Part shown: positions 18,064-27,308 of the stretch, piece by piece
Layout: every line of letters starts with the position of its first letter
Numbering within the stretch: position 1 is the stretch's first letter
Origin: Caldicellulosiruptor danielii
GTDB lineage: Bacteria > Bacillota > Thermoanaerobacteria > Caldicellulosiruptorales > Caldicellulosiruptoraceae
Assembly: GCF_034343125.1 (NCBI RefSeq)
Contig: NZ_CP139957.1
Location: 1,077,001 to 1,141,000 of the forward strand
Reading direction: 5' to 3'
DNA: 64,000 nt
Notes under the pieces: model-generated
Seen by the model: the letters and a program-made list of their open reading frames with translations, nothing else
What the model was told of the DNA's origin: nothing
Database searches by the model: none
Translations under genes and position numbers: made by a program

Positions 18064-19112
18064 CAATTATCATTGATGCAAAAGAAGGTATAGATTATAA
18101 AAAGCTTGAAAAAGCAGCTTTGATATTGAAAGAAGGTGGGCTTGTTGCCTTTCCAACAGAAACTGTTTATGGTGTCGGAGCAAACGCTCTCTTAAAAGAT
18201 GCTGTAGATAAGATTTTTTGGGCTAAAGGAAGACCTCAGGACAATCCGTTGATTGTTCATGTATCTTCGAAAGATATGCTTGAGATGTGTGCTGAAATTA
18301 CAGATGAAAGGGTTTATATGCTCATAGAAAGATTTTGGCCAGGACCGCTTACAATTGTTCTACCCAAGAAAAATGTTATTCCTGACAACGTCACAGCAAG
18401 TCTTTCGACGGTTGGTGTTAGAATGCCTGCGAATAGAATCGCGCTTGAACTAATAAAACTTGCTGGAGTACCAGTGGCAGCACCATCAGCAAACGTCTCT
18501 GGAAAACCAAGTCCTACAGAAGCTAAGCATGTAATAGAAGACCTGATGAATAAAGTGGATGTCATAATAGATGGAGGCAAATGTTCTTTTGGACTTGAAT
18601 CAACTGTGGTGGATTTGAGCGGCGAAAAAGCTGTGATTTTAAGACCTGGCGCAATTTCATATTTTGCTTTGAAAGAGGTGCTTGGTAATATAGAGTTAGA
18701 GTATAGCAAAGCGGTGGTGGAAGGACTAACTGGAACTGTACCAAGGTCACCTGGCATGAAGTACAAGCACTATGCACCCGATGCCAAGCTCATAATAGTA
18801 AAAGGAAGAATTGATAAGAGGATTGACAAAATAAATGATATGAAAAAGGAGTTTGAGTATAAAGGATACAAGGTTGGGATTTTGTGCTTTTATGAGACAG
18901 TTCACAATTTTGATTCGCAGTACAAACTCATTTTAGGAAGCATGTTTGATGCAAAAGAGTGTGGAAGAAATCTGTTTTCGATACTCAGAAAGTTCAATCA
19001 ACTTGGTGTTGATTATATACTTTGTGAGTGGGGGGAGTTTGACTTAGAATTTCTTGCTCTGGAAAATAGACTTTACAAAGCAGCAGCAAACAACATTGTT
19101 GAGGTGTTGTGA
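18060..19112 (+). CDS. ywlC: L-threonylcarbamoyladenylate synthase (Sua5/YwlC)
   Basis: Makes threonylcarbamoyl-AMP from threonine, bicarbonate and ATP for the t6A37 modification of ANN-decoding tRNAs. The YrdC-like domain (residues about 10-200) has AFPTETVYGVGANA, KGRPQDNPLIVH and PVAAPSANVSGKPSPT; the rest is the Sua5 C-terminal domain with SPGMKYKHYAP. At 350 residues it is the long Sua5 form and not the short TsaC form. ATG 18060 overlaps the ZIP stop as ATGA. It heads a run with a phosphatase and rlmH that matches the ywlC-ywlE neighbourhood of Bacilli. Confidence 0.94.
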   Translation: MTIIIDAKEGIDYKKLEKAALILKEGGLVAFPTETVYGVGANALLKDAVDKIFWAKGRPQDNPLIVHVSSKDMLEMCAEITDERVYMLIERFWPGPLTIVLPKKNVIPDNVTASLSTVGVRMPANRIALELIKLAGVPVAAPSANVSGKPSPTEAKHVIEDLMNKVDVIIDGGKCSFGLESTVVDLSGEKAVILRPGAISYFALKEVLGNIELEYSKAVVEGLTGTVPRSPGMKYKHYAPDAKLIIVKGRIDKRIDKINDMKKEFEYKGYKVGILCFYETVHNFDSQYKLILGSMFDAKECGRNLFSILRKFNQLGVDYILCEWGEFDLEFLALENRLYKAAANNIVEVL

Positions 19113-19114
19113 TA

Positions 19115-19579
19115 TTGAAAAAGAAAATACTTTTTGTGTGCACAGGTAATACCTGCAGAAGTCCTATGGCAGAACATCTTTTGAAGGAAAAGCTAAAAAA
19201 GATGAATATAGATAACATTGAAGTTGAATCAGCAGGACTTTCTGCATTTTTTCCACAAAAGGCTTCAAAAAATGCTATTTTGGCAATGAATGAAATTGGT
19301 ATTGATATCTCATCGCATGTATCAAGACTTATAAATGAGGAGATGATAAAAAAAAGCACCCTTATTTTGACAATGGAAAGGTATCATAAAGATGTAATTA
19401 CAAAAATGTATCCAGGTGTGATGGACAAGGTGTTTACTCTAAAAGAGTATGTCTTGGATGACAAAAAAGAATTGGATGTTGTGGACCCTTATGGTGGAAA
19501 TATAGAAGAATACAGAAGGTGTAGAGATGAACTGAGTAATCTTCTTGACAAACTTTTGTCGAAAGTGGATGATATATGA
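19115..19579 (+). CDS. Low-molecular-weight protein-tyrosine/arginine phosphatase
   Basis: A 154-residue protein of the LMW-PTP family. The catalytic P-loop CTGNTCRSP at the N-terminus and the general-acid region VVDPYGG near residue 127 are present. In B. subtilis the neighbour of ywlC is YwlE, a protein-arginine phosphatase; this one has Thr after Asn in the loop (CTGNTCRS), as in YwlE-type enzymes, so arginine specificity is plausible but not proven. TTG 19115 is chosen since GAGGTG lies 8 bp upstream; GTG 19109 would leave only 2 bp. Confidence 0.88.
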   Translation: MKKKILFVCTGNTCRSPMAEHLLKEKLKKMNIDNIEVESAGLSAFFPQKASKNAILAMNEIGIDISSHVSRLINEEMIKKSTLILTMERYHKDVITKMYPGVMDKVFTLKEYVLDDKKELDVVDPYGGNIEEYRRCRDELSNLLDKLLSKVDDI

Positions 19580-20040
19580 TAAGGATAATCAGTGTTGGAA
19601 CAATAAAAGAGAAATATTTTCTACAGGCATGTGAAGAGTACAAAAAAAGACTTTTGCGGTGGGTAAAAATCGAAGAAATAGAGATAAAAGAAGAAGATGA
19701 AAATAAATATTCCAATATCAAAACGCTTTTAGAAAGAGAAGCTGATAAGATTTTAAATCATATAAAGAAAGACGAATTTATAATAGTATGCGATGTTAAC
19801 GGAATTGAGTTTTCATCAGAAGAATTTTCTGAGATTCTAAGGAAAAACATAAACAGTAGCAAGGATATTGCTTTTATCATTGGCAGTTCTAATGGTCTTT
19901 CAAATGAAGTGAAAAGAAGAGCTGATTTGCTTTTATCATTTTCAAAACTTACTTTTCCTCATCAGCTTTTTAGAGTTTTACTTTATGAACAGATTTACAG
20001 AGGGTTGTCAATTATTTATAAGACAAAGTACCATAAATAA
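19576..20040 (+). CDS. rlmH: 23S rRNA (pseudouridine1915-N3)-methyltransferase RlmH
   Basis: SPOUT-fold methyltransferase, 154 residues, modifying helix 69 of 23S rRNA. It begins with IISVGTIKEKYF, and the SAM-binding knot region FIIGSSNGLSNEV and the C-terminal SFSKLTFPHQLFRVLLYEQIYRG are both intact and diagnostic. The start overlaps the phosphatase stop as ATGA, so the two are translationally coupled. The stop codon lies inside the stem of a terminator shared with argB on the other strand. Confidence 0.96.
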   Translation: MIRIISVGTIKEKYFLQACEEYKKRLLRWVKIEEIEIKEEDENKYSNIKTLLEREADKILNHIKKDEFIIVCDVNGIEFSSEEFSEILRKNINSSKDIAFIIGSSNGLSNEVKRRADLLLSFSKLTFPHQLFRVLLYEQIYRGLSIIYKTKYHK

Positions 20041-20079
20041 ACGGGGCTATGGTCAAGAAGGATAAAGCCCCGTTTATTT
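20035..20079. terminator. Bidirectional terminator between rlmH and argB
   Basis: AAATAAACGGGGCT pairs with its perfect complement at 20066-20079 across a 17-nt loop. A/T-rich ends on both sides give T-runs in each direction, fitting the convergent genes. Confidence 0.88.
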
Positions 20080-20100
20080 GTAACTGAAATATTAAAGTTT

Positions 20101-20982
20101 TTACAGATGAATCATTGTTCCAATGCCTTTATCTGTAAATATCTCAAGCAAAATACAATGAGGAATTCTTCCATCAAGTATGTGTGTACGATTGACGCCA
20201 TGCTTTAGTGCGTCAATGCACCCTAACACTTTTGGAATCATCCCACCGTCAATCTTTCCTTCCTCAATCATCTTTAAAACTTCATCGGCACTTATCGCTG
20301 ATATAATTTCTTTGCTGTTTTTATCGTATTTTAAACCTTCGACGTCTGTCATAAACATTAGCTTTTCAGCCTTAATTGCCTTTGCAATCTCCGCAGCAAC
20401 AGTATCTGCATTAATGTTGTAGCTTGTGCCATCTTCTCCAATACCAATTGGTGCAACAACAGGTATATATTCATCCTTGGCAAGCATTTCTAAAACCTTA
20501 GCGTTTATTGACACAACCTCTCCTACATAACCCAAGTCAACTTTTTCACCATTTACATACTCATAATGTTTTCGTGCTTGAATTAAATTTCCATCAATTC
20601 CGCAAATGCCTATTGCCTTTCCGCCTTTTTGGTTTAACATTGATACAAGTTCTTTGTTTGTCTTTCCTACCAGTACCATTTGAGCAACTTCCATAGTTTG
20701 CATATCTGTTACTCTGAGCCCATTGACAAACTGACTTTCAACATTGAGCTTTTTGAGGACTGAATTTATGTCAGGTCCACCGCCATGAACAACTATTGGG
20801 TTTACACCAATGTATTTGAGCAAAGTTATATCCTCCATAACCCAGTTTTTAAGCTTTTCATTTATCATAGCATTCCCGCCATATTTTATTACAACAGTCT
20901 TTCCATAAAGCTTTTGTATGTAGGGAAGAGCTTCAATTAATATACTTGCTTTTTCAATCAAAGTGTCCATTTCTTCATACAT
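20101..20982 (-). CDS. argB: Acetylglutamate kinase
   Basis: Second step of arginine synthesis: phosphorylates N-acetylglutamate. At 293 residues it has family length. Motifs: VIKYGGNAM (ATP binding), [10 protein letters not shown], and the C-terminal [14 protein letters not shown] with [11 protein letters not shown]. The N-terminal helix (residues 1-25) is of the kind found in hexameric, arginine-inhibited enzymes, so feedback inhibition is plausible. Encoded 30 bp downstream of argC on the same strand. ATG 20982 with AAGGGATGA upstream. Confidence 0.96.
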   Translation of the reverse strand: MYEEMDTLIEKASILIEALPYIQKLYGKTVVIKYGGNAMINEKLKNWVMEDITLLKYIGVNPIVVHGGGPDINSVLKKLNVESQFVNGLRVTDMQTMEVAQMVLVGKTNKELVSMLNQKGGKAIGICGIDGNLIQARKHYEYVNGEKVDLGYVGEVVSINAKVLEMLAKDEYIPVVAPIGIGEDGTSYNINADTVAAEIAKAIKAEKLMFMTDVEGLKYDKNSKEIISAISADEVLKMIEEGKIDGGMIPKVLGCIDALKHGVNRTHILDGRIPHCILLEIFTDKGIGTMIHL

Positions 20983-21012
20983 GTTTGGTCATCCCTTCAA
21001 ATTAATTATTTT

Positions 21013-22044
21013 TTAAAAATATTCTCCCACCATTACAAGACCTGTTTTTTCATCAAGAGAAAATCTTATATTCATATTCTGAATTGCCTGGCCAGCAGCA
21101 CCTTTAATAAGATTATCAATGCATGAAATTATAATAACTTTATTTGTCTTCTTGTCAATTTCAAATCCAATGTCCACAAAGTTTGTTCCTCTTACATACT
21201 TAAGTTCAGGTAACTCATTTTCAAAAATACGAACAAAGTATTCATCTTTATAAAATTCATTATAGATTTCAACAAGATTACTCTTATCAATGTTCTTAAC
21301 AAGTGTAGCATATATAGTTGACAATATTCCTCTTTTTACAGGCAGAAGATGTGGTGTAAATGATAAATTCAAATCTTCACCAAATAGCAAACTACATTTC
21401 TCTTCAATTTCGCTTGTGTGTCTGTGTTTTGCAACCGAATATGCTTTGAAATTCTCATCAAGTTCGCAAAAACTATATGCAAAATCAGATTTTTTACCAG
21501 CTCCAGAAACACCTGACTTTGAGTCTATTATAATACCATTTTTGTCTATGAGCTTGCTTTTCAAAAGTGGAGCAAGGCCAAGTATTGCACTTGTTGGATA
21601 ACATCCCGGATTTCCAATGATCTGAGCATTTTTAATCTCTCCTCTATTTATTTCACAAAGTCCATATGCACTTTTTTGCAAAAGTTCAGGGTATTTATGC
21701 TCAGTATAATCTTTTGCATATTTTTGCGAATCTTTGTACCTAAAATCGGCACTTAAATCAATCACAACCTTGCCAAGGTCATATCCTATTTTGACATATT
21801 CCTGTGAAATACCGTGAGGCAGAGCACAAAATATTACATCTGCCTTTTCTATAGCTTCTATTTTAAATTCCTCAAATACAAGGGCTGAAACCTTTTTAAA
21901 CTGAGGGTTTGTTTTATCAATTGAAAGCTGATTACTACTTGATGATATGATGGATACAATTTCAACTTCAGGATGTCTTAACAAAAGACGAATAAGCTCC
22001 AATCCCACATATCCTGATGCTCCTATAATACTTGCTTTTATCAA
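21013..22044 (-). CDS. argC: N-acetyl-gamma-glutamyl-phosphate reductase
   Basis: Third step of arginine synthesis, NADPH-dependent. Motifs: IIGASGYVGLELIRLL at the N-terminus, the active-site cysteine in GNPGCYPTSAIL, and HRHTSEIEE. About 343 residues. ATG 22053 sits directly on AGAGGAG, with no spacer; TTG 22044 is 9 bp from it and gives the usual family start (Met-Ile-Lys-Ala-Ser-Ile-Ile-Gly), so 22044 is chosen. First gene of argCB, transcribed from a promoter overlapped by a palindrome. Confidence 0.95.
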   Translation of the reverse strand: MIKASIIGASGYVGLELIRLLLRHPEVEIVSIISSSSNQLSIDKTNPQFKKVSALVFEEFKIEAIEKADVIFCALPHGISQEYVKIGYDLGKVVIDLSADFRYKDSQKYAKDYTEHKYPELLQKSAYGLCEINRGEIKNAQIIGNPGCYPTSAILGLAPLLKSKLIDKNGIIIDSKSGVSGAGKKSDFAYSFCELDENFKAYSVAKHRHTSEIEEKCSLLFGEDLNLSFTPHLLPVKRGILSTIYATLVKNIDKSNLVEIYNEFYKDEYFVRIFENELPELKYVRGTNFVDIGFEIDKKTNKVIIISCIDNLIKGAAGQAIQNMNIRFSLDEKTGLVMVGEYF

Positions 22045-22097
22045 CTTGGTCATCTCCTCTTTGGATTAATGAAGTTTTGTTTTCAACTATGCAAATA

Positions 22098-22126
22098 ATT
22101 ATACACCACAGTGTATAAAAATACAA
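22098..22126 (-). promoter_or_regulatory. argCB promoter overlapped by operator-like palindrome
   Basis: Reading the minus strand, TTGTAT (22121-22126) and TATAAT (22098-22103) are 17 bp apart. TTATACAC (22099-22106) and GTGTATAA (22111-22118) form a perfect inverted repeat with a 4-bp centre lying over the -10 and spacer, where a repressor would block RNA polymerase. ArgR is the obvious candidate for an arginine operon, but the sequence is not a clear textbook ARG box. Confidence 0.6.
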
Positions 22127-22146
22127 TACGTTGGCAAATATTTAAA

Positions 22147-22175
22147 TTGATTTATTCGACAAAATGGGGTATTAT
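22147..22175 (+). promoter_or_regulatory. Sigma-A promoter of the AMIN-domain amidase
   Basis: TTGATT (22147-22152) and TATTAT (22170-22175) with a 17-bp spacer, about 40 bp before the coding start. Confidence 0.6.
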
Positions 22176-22213
22176 ATACCTATAAATTACATTTTTTGCG
22201 GGGTAGATCTTTG

Positions 22214-24325
22214 ATGAACAAAATAAAAAACTTAGCAGCAGTAATTCCAATATTCTTATTGGTTTTTATTACTGCTTTTGCAGCCACCTCATACAAACTC
22301 TATGTTGATAACAAGCAAGTCTTTTCAGTTAAAATTTTAGAAAGCAAAGGCAATGTTTACTTTGCACTTGCTGACTTTTTCAAATTAAAAGGGTTTAGTG
22401 TTTCATATAATTCAAAATCTAAATCTATCTTAGCAAAAAAGTCCAAGGATACATATCAGTTCTATGTTGACAAGGCATTTTATTATTACAACAAAAGCAA
22501 AAAGACTCTTTCAGCCAAAGTTTTTATAAGTGGAGGTAAATCTTATATTTTAGCAAAAGATATGGCTTTGATTTTTGGTTACCACGTTCAAATTGATAAA
22601 ACAAAAAAGATGGTAAGGTTGAGTACCAAAAAGTTACAGGTTGTTCAATCAAGTTCTTCAAAAAAGCAACCTTCGAATACTTTGACTTCAAGAAGCAGTT
22701 TACCAAGAACTGTACAGGAGACAAATTATCTTACTGACATAAAGTATACTATAGAAAATAATAAGTTTACACTGATTGTTTCAGCAACTCAAACTTTGTC
22801 TTATAAAGACTACAAACTTTTTAATCCTGATAGGATTGTTTTAGATGTTTTAAATAGTATTGATAATTTGCAAAATAACAGAATAGAAATAAACAAAAAT
22901 GGTATCTTTAGAATAAGACATGCACAAAATATCGATTCAAGTGGCAACAAATTTTCGCGCATTGTAGTAGATTATGATTCAAGTTTGATAAAGGATTACA
23001 AGGTACTATACAAGGGTAACCAAATCAAAATTGAAATAGATTTACCAAAAGTTATAGAGTCAAAGACAAATATAGACAGCAGTGAAGATTATCAGAATCC
23101 AGGTTCTCAAAATTCGGACGTTTCTCCTTCCCAAATATATATAATTCAAAAAATTGATGTTATACCTTCTGATGGCTTTACTCTTGCCCAAATTGAAATT
23201 AGTCCAACAGTTGTAAGTGATATTTACAGAGCTGATGAGTCTTTTGTGGTTTTGAATTTGAAGGGAGCCCAATTTTTAGTTCAAAATAATAATCTTTATC
23301 AAGTAAATGATGGTAGAGTAGATTTTTATGTTCTATCAAACATTGATCAAGATAGAAGCCAGATTATCTTTTCTTCAAAGGCAAAAGTCTTTGTTTTAAA
23401 CAAACTGGATGGAAAGTTAGAAGTGGTGTTTGCTGACCAGTATTCAAGCTTAAGAGTAAATTCGCCATCCAGCCTTGTTTTGAGTTCGCCATTTGTATCT
23501 CAGATAAGCTATTTTTACGACCAGAGCAGCAATACCATAAGACTTGAGAGCCAATATCCTATCACCATTGCAGACGATGTGTATTCTTTACAAGGTTCAG
23601 TTGTGACGACTGTATATTCTGTTTATCAACAGGACAAGTGCGTTGTTTACATTCAAATTAATCCAAACTACATAGCAAACATAAACAAAAGTGGAACTAA
23701 TATTACAATGAGTTTTTCACAAAAATTACAAAAACCTCAGAAAAGATTGAAAATATTTATCGACCCTGGTCATGGAGGGTCAGACCCAGGTGCTATATAC
23801 ACCAAAGTGATAGATGGCAAAAAGGTAACTTATAGTGAGAAAGATTTTAATTTAGATATTTCATTAAGACTAAGAGAAAAGCTCAAAAGCTTTGGTTATG
23901 AAGTTTATATGTCGCGAGATAAAGATGTATATGTTGACCTTTATGATAGAACGAGGATGGCAAATAACTTGAATGTGGACTTATTCATTTCTATTCACAA
24001 TAATGCAATTGAAAATTCATCTGTGCGCGGAACAATGGTTTTGTATAAAGAGAAGCAGCAAAATGGAGTTATTTCGGACAAACAGTTTGCCCAGATTGTG
24101 CTTGAGAGTATAGTCAAACAGGTTGGTACACAGAACAAGGGTATTGTGGAAAGACCTAACTTGGTTGTGCTAAGGACATCAAATATGCCTGCCGTACTGG
24201 TTGAAGTTGCTTTTGGAACAAACCCTCAAGATTTGGACCTTCTTTTGAACGATAGTTTTAAAGATTCAGTTGCAAAGGCTATAGCTGATGCTGTTGAGTA
24301 TATAAATACAAACTACAACAAATGA
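22214..24325 (+). CDS. Secreted N-acetylmuramoyl-L-alanine amidase with AMIN domains
   Basis: Exported cell-wall hydrolase of about 703 residues. A signal peptide (charged start, then AAVIPIFLLVFITAFAATS) is followed by a copper-amine-oxidase-N-like stalk-type domain (about 25-110), a Ser-rich linker, two AMIN-like domains (about 170-280 and 310-400) that target peptidoglycan or septa, and a C-terminal Amidase_3 domain with zinc ligands in DPGHGGSDPGA and SIHNN, the EKD Glu, and catalytic Glu in LVEVAFG. ATG 22214 is preferred because it starts the signal peptide; TTG 22196 would extend it. A likely role is wall turnover or daughter-cell separation. Monocistronic. Confidence 0.92.
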   Translation: MNKIKNLAAVIPIFLLVFITAFAATSYKLYVDNKQVFSVKILESKGNVYFALADFFKLKGFSVSYNSKSKSILAKKSKDTYQFYVDKAFYYYNKSKKTLSAKVFISGGKSYILAKDMALIFGYHVQIDKTKKMVRLSTKKLQVVQSSSSKKQPSNTLTSRSSLPRTVQETNYLTDIKYTIENNKFTLIVSATQTLSYKDYKLFNPDRIVLDVLNSIDNLQNNRIEINKNGIFRIRHAQNIDSSGNKFSRIVVDYDSSLIKDYKVLYKGNQIKIEIDLPKVIESKTNIDSSEDYQNPGSQNSDVSPSQIYIIQKIDVIPSDGFTLAQIEISPTVVSDIYRADESFVVLNLKGAQFLVQNNNLYQVNDGRVDFYVLSNIDQDRSQIIFSSKAKVFVLNKLDGKLEVVFADQYSSLRVNSPSSLVLSSPFVSQISYFYDQSSNTIRLESQYPITIADDVYSLQGSVVTTVYSVYQQDKCVVYIQINPNYIANINKSGTNITMSFSQKLQKPQKRLKIFIDPGHGGSDPGAIYTKVIDGKKVTYSEKDFNLDISLRLREKLKSFGYEVYMSRDKDVYVDLYDRTRMANNLNVDLFISIHNNAIENSSVRGTMVLYKEKQQNGVISDKQFAQIVLESIVKQVGTQNKGIVERPNLVVLRTSNMPAVLVEVAFGTNPQDLDLLLNDSFKDSVAKAIADAVEYINTNYNK

Positions 24326-24341
24326 AGGATTGGCTAATAAT

Positions 24342-24383
24342 AAAAGAGGGATGGGGAAGCAAAACTTTTACCCATCCCTTTTC
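24342..24383. terminator. Bidirectional terminator between amidase and HAD gene
   Basis: GGGATGGG and CCCATCCC with flanking A and T runs form a stem across a 14-nt loop. It overlaps the last codons of the minus-strand HAD gene. Confidence 0.8.
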
Positions 24384-25222
24384 ATTATGAACCTTTCAAT
24401 AGCTTCAGCAACAGCACCTTCATTGTTGGTTTTGAAGGTTACAAACTTTGCAGCTTTTTTTACTTCCTCCGGCGCATTTGCAACTGCCACGCTTATACCA
24501 GAGATTTTGAACATTCCAACGTCGTTGAAATTATCACCGATAGACATTAAGTTTTCAGGTGAAATATTTTTGTAGCTCATAAATTGCAGAAGAGCTTTTT
24601 CTTTTGATACATTACTGTTCAAGACTTCTAAAAAACCATATTCTTTGTTGTCTGATGCATAGTAGAGAATAATGTTACAATCAAGCTCAAGTGTTTCAAG
24701 GATTTCTTTTATTCTTATGAGTTTTTCGTATTTGCCTACAATTCCAATGTGACTAATAGGGTATTCTAAAAACTTTAAAAGTTTTTCTGCGGGATATGTA
24801 GGTTTAAATTGTTTGCGACCATTTACAAAGCTTAGAAAATAGCTATCAAAATTAGTTCTCTCTTTATAAATCATCTGAAAATCTTGTTCATATCCCAGTA
24901 CGATATAGAAGTCTATTTCAAAATGATTATTATCAAGAAATCCAATTAATGCTTTTTTCTGAGCTTCTGAAAAATAATTTTTTATGATAGGTGGAAAATC
25001 AGGATTTTCAAAGACATAAACACCATTTGCCGAAATTAATGAACATGGCAGCTCTAAGTCTTTTGCAATCTTAAAGGCTGAAGCGCCTCTTCCTGTGCAA
25101 AGTACTATTCTCACTTTATGCTTTTGAACAGCAATTTTTAAAAACTCTTTATTTATTTTTGGTATGTTGCCTCTCTCATCCAAAAGTGTTCCATCAATAT
25201 CCAGTGCAATTAATTTTATCAA
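24368..25222 (-). CDS. Cof-type HAD-IIB hydrolase
   Basis: A 284-residue phosphatase of the HAD superfamily, Cof/YwpJ group. Motif I is ALDIDGTLLDERG (nucleophile and acid Asp), motif II is LCTGRGASAF, and motif III/IV reads MSIGDNFNDVGMF with the metal-binding aspartates; the C2B-type cap lies between. Members dephosphorylate sugar phosphates, FMN or pyridoxal phosphate; the substrate here is not known. The start is TTG 25222 with GAAGGTGAG upstream. It is divergent from the Ech hydrogenase operon. Confidence 0.88.
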   Translation of the reverse strand: MIKLIALDIDGTLLDERGNIPKINKEFLKIAVQKHKVRIVLCTGRGASAFKIAKDLELPCSLISANGVYVFENPDFPPIIKNYFSEAQKKALIGFLDNNHFEIDFYIVLGYEQDFQMIYKERTNFDSYFLSFVNGRKQFKPTYPAEKLLKFLEYPISHIGIVGKYEKLIRIKEILETLELDCNIILYYASDNKEYGFLEVLNSNVSKEKALLQFMSYKNISPENLMSIGDNFNDVGMFKISGISVAVANAPEEVKKAAKFVTFKTNNEGAVAEAIERFIMKRDG

Positions 25223-25287
25223 GACTTCTCACCTTCTTTTAAAATGTTGAACAAAAAATAGTAAGAATTTCACCTGTATTCTGGAGT

Positions 25288-25322
25288 TTGTTAACAAATT
25301 AACTTTTGCATACTGTATACAA
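25288..25322. promoter_or_regulatory. Two inverted repeats upstream of the Ech promoter
   Basis: TTGTTAA-CAAA-TTAACTT (25288-25305) resembles the TTGTTAA-N4-TTAACAA Rex box of clostridia, differing in the last two bases. Next to it TTGCATAC-T-GTATACAA (25306-25322) is a 7-of-8 inverted repeat overlapping the -35 region. Rex senses NADH/NAD and often controls hydrogenase genes, so redox control is plausible; it is not shown. Confidence 0.4.
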
Positions 25323-25335
25323 GACAAAGATTATG

Positions 25336-25344
25336 TGCTATAAT
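25336..25344 (+). promoter_or_regulatory. Extended -10 promoter of the Ech operon
   Basis: TGCTATAAT is a perfect extended -10 (TGN-TATAAT) about 54 bp before echA; the -35 region is poor, which suits a regulated promoter. Confidence 0.55.
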
Positions 25345-25397
25345 CTTTAATAGCAATAGTTTATCATCACAAATAGAAAGGGGCAAGAAAAAAACAG

Positions 25398-27308
25398 ATG
25401 GCGAGCATCTATTTACTCCTAATTTTTCTACCAATTATAGCAGCACTTTTTATTCTTCTTATTAACAATAGCAGTTTTAGAAAAGCTATTGTTTTTTTGA
25501 TGTCTGCAGTATTAATTGGTGTAGCTTTATATTCTATTTCACAGGGTGATAAATCAATTAAACTTTCTCATTCTTTAAATTCTGTACTTGAGTATCTTAT
25601 AACGTTTGCTGACTATTTACTGTTAGCAATGATCTTTTTAATTGGTACAAAACTTAAAAACAAGCTCATTAGCCTTCTTGCAATTTTGCAATTTGTTTTA
25701 ATGTTCGTGTTTGAGTTTAAAGTAGGGAAATTAGAGGTTGAAAATGTATTTTTTGTTGACCATTTGAGCTTTATTATGCTTCTTTTGATAAACATAATAG
25801 GACCTCTTATTGCAATATTTGCGCTTTCTTATATAGATGAGCATGAAAAACACCTTCATCTTGAAAGGAGTAGACAAAACATATTTTTTGCAATAATCAT
25901 GCTCTTTTTAGGTGCAATGAACGGTCTTGTTATTTCGAACAACATATTGTGGGTATACTTTTTCTGGGAGATTACCACACTCTGTTCGTTCCTGCTAATT
26001 TCTCATGATCAAAATGAAGAGAGTATTAAAAATGCAACAAGAGCGCTTCTTTTAAATTCGATAGGTGGACTTAGCTTTGTTGTAGGGATAATATTTATGT
26101 ACTACAAATCTGGTACAGTTGCTTTAAATGAGATTATATCTTCACAAGACAGCAGTATTTTGATGATACCAATTGCATTTTTGGCTCTTGCAGCATTTAC
26201 AAAGTCTGCACAGATGCCATTCCAGAGCTGGCTGCTTGGCGCTATGGTGGCACCAACACCTGTGTCTGCCCTACTACACTCAAGCACAATGGTAAAAGCA
26301 GGGGTTTATCTGGTTTTGAGATTATCACCGGTATTTATTGATACATGGCTGGGAAGAATAGTTGCGGTGGCAGGTGCTTATACTTTTGTGTCAGCCGCAC
26401 TTTTAGCCATCTTTCAGTCAAATGCAAAAAGAGTGTTGGCATACTCCACAATTTCTAATTTGGGTCTTATAATTGCGTTGTCATCCATAGCAAATGTGTA
26501 TGCGATATATGCAGCTGCACTTTTGATAGTTTTACATGGAGTATCTAAAGCCCTTTTGTTCTTGTGTGTGGGTTCAATAGAACAGGGTATAGGTTCCCGA
26601 AACATAGAGGATATGGATGGAATCAAGTATAAAATGCCAGTTGTTGCTTTTCTGACTCTTTTAGGAAGTGTGTCAATGCTGCTTCCGCCATTTGGTGTTT
26701 TAATTACAAAATGGATTGCTATTGAGGTGTCAACTCAAAATATAGTTGCAATGCTTGAGATAATCTTAGGAAGTGCTTTTACAGTTGTTTTCTGGACAAA
26801 ATTCATAGGCAAGGTTCTTTCTGATGGCAAAGAGAGAAACAAGGTTGAAAAATTTGAATTTTTAAGACATGTTCCATTAATGGTTATATCAGCACTTGTA
26901 GTTTTAGTAAGCATTTTTTTGACACAGTTTACCAACAAATTTGTTGTACCATTTTTCAAGTCTTCTTTTGCAAGGTATTCAGGGGTAGGCAGCAGCAATA
27001 TAAAAGATTTGTATGTGAAAGATTTCTTTGGTTTTAATCCGCTTGTATTTTTTGGTGTGCTGGTAGCCGCAGTTGTTCTGGGAGCTTTAGTATATAGAAT
27101 GTTTAAGCCAAAAAGATATGTGCCTGTGTATATGTCATGTGAAAATTCGGATAATTTTGGTTTCAGAGGCGAAAAAGATAGAGTTGTGCCGTTTGAATTC
27201 AAAAATTATTATTTTGAAACACTCACAAATGAGAAGACAGTAACACTTATTGTAAATATTCTTTCAATTGCATTAATCGCAATAATGTTTGGGGTGATTT
27301 TAAAGTGA
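25398..27308 (+). CDS. echA: Ech hydrogenase subunit EchA (antiporter-like, NuoL-type)
   Basis: The large ion-translocating membrane subunit of an energy-converting NiFe hydrogenase. At 636 residues it has about 16 hydrophobic segments and the proton-channel antiporter motifs: SFLLISHDQNEESIKNATRAL, AAFTKSAQMPFQSWLLGAM with the conserved lysine, and the following TPVSALLHSSTMVKAGVYL. These are the Proton_antipo_M signatures shared with NuoL and Mrp antiporters. First gene of echABCDEF. ATG 25398 lies 14 bp after GAAAGGGG, a little far. Whether protons or sodium are moved is not decidable. Confidence 0.94.
   Translation: MASIYLLLIFLPIIAALFILLINNSSFRKAIVFLMSAVLIGVALYSISQGDKSIKLSHSLNSVLEYLITFADYLLLAMIFLIGTKLKNKLISLLAILQFVLMFVFEFKVGKLEVENVFFVDHLSFIMLLLINIIGPLIAIFALSYIDEHEKHLHLERSRQNIFFAIIMLFLGAMNGLVISNNILWVYFFWEITTLCSFLLISHDQNEESIKNATRALLLNSIGGLSFVVGIIFMYYKSGTVALNEIISSQDSSILMIPIAFLALAAFTKSAQMPFQSWLLGAMVAPTPVSALLHSSTMVKAGVYLVLRLSPVFIDTWLGRIVAVAGAYTFVSAALLAIFQSNAKRVLAYSTISNLGLIIALSSIANVYAIYAAALLIVLHGVSKALLFLCVGSIEQGIGSRNIEDMDGIKYKMPVVAFLTLLGSVSMLLPPFGVLITKWIAIEVSTQNIVAMLEIILGSAFTVVFWTKFIGKVLSDGKERNKVEKFEFLRHVPLMVISALVVLVSIFLTQFTNKFVVPFFKSSFARYSGVGSSNIKDLYVKDFFGFNPLVFFGVLVAAVVLGALVYRMFKPKRYVPVYMSCENSDNFGFRGEKDRVVPFEFKNYYFETLTNEKTVTLIVNILSIALIAIMFGVILK

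Noticed and set aside
25398-27308. echA read as an Mrp/NuoL gene of a respiratory complex
   Set aside because: It is followed by NuoH-, B-, C-, D- and I-type subunits where the D-type chain keeps all four NiFe cysteine ligands, so the complex is a hydrogenase.
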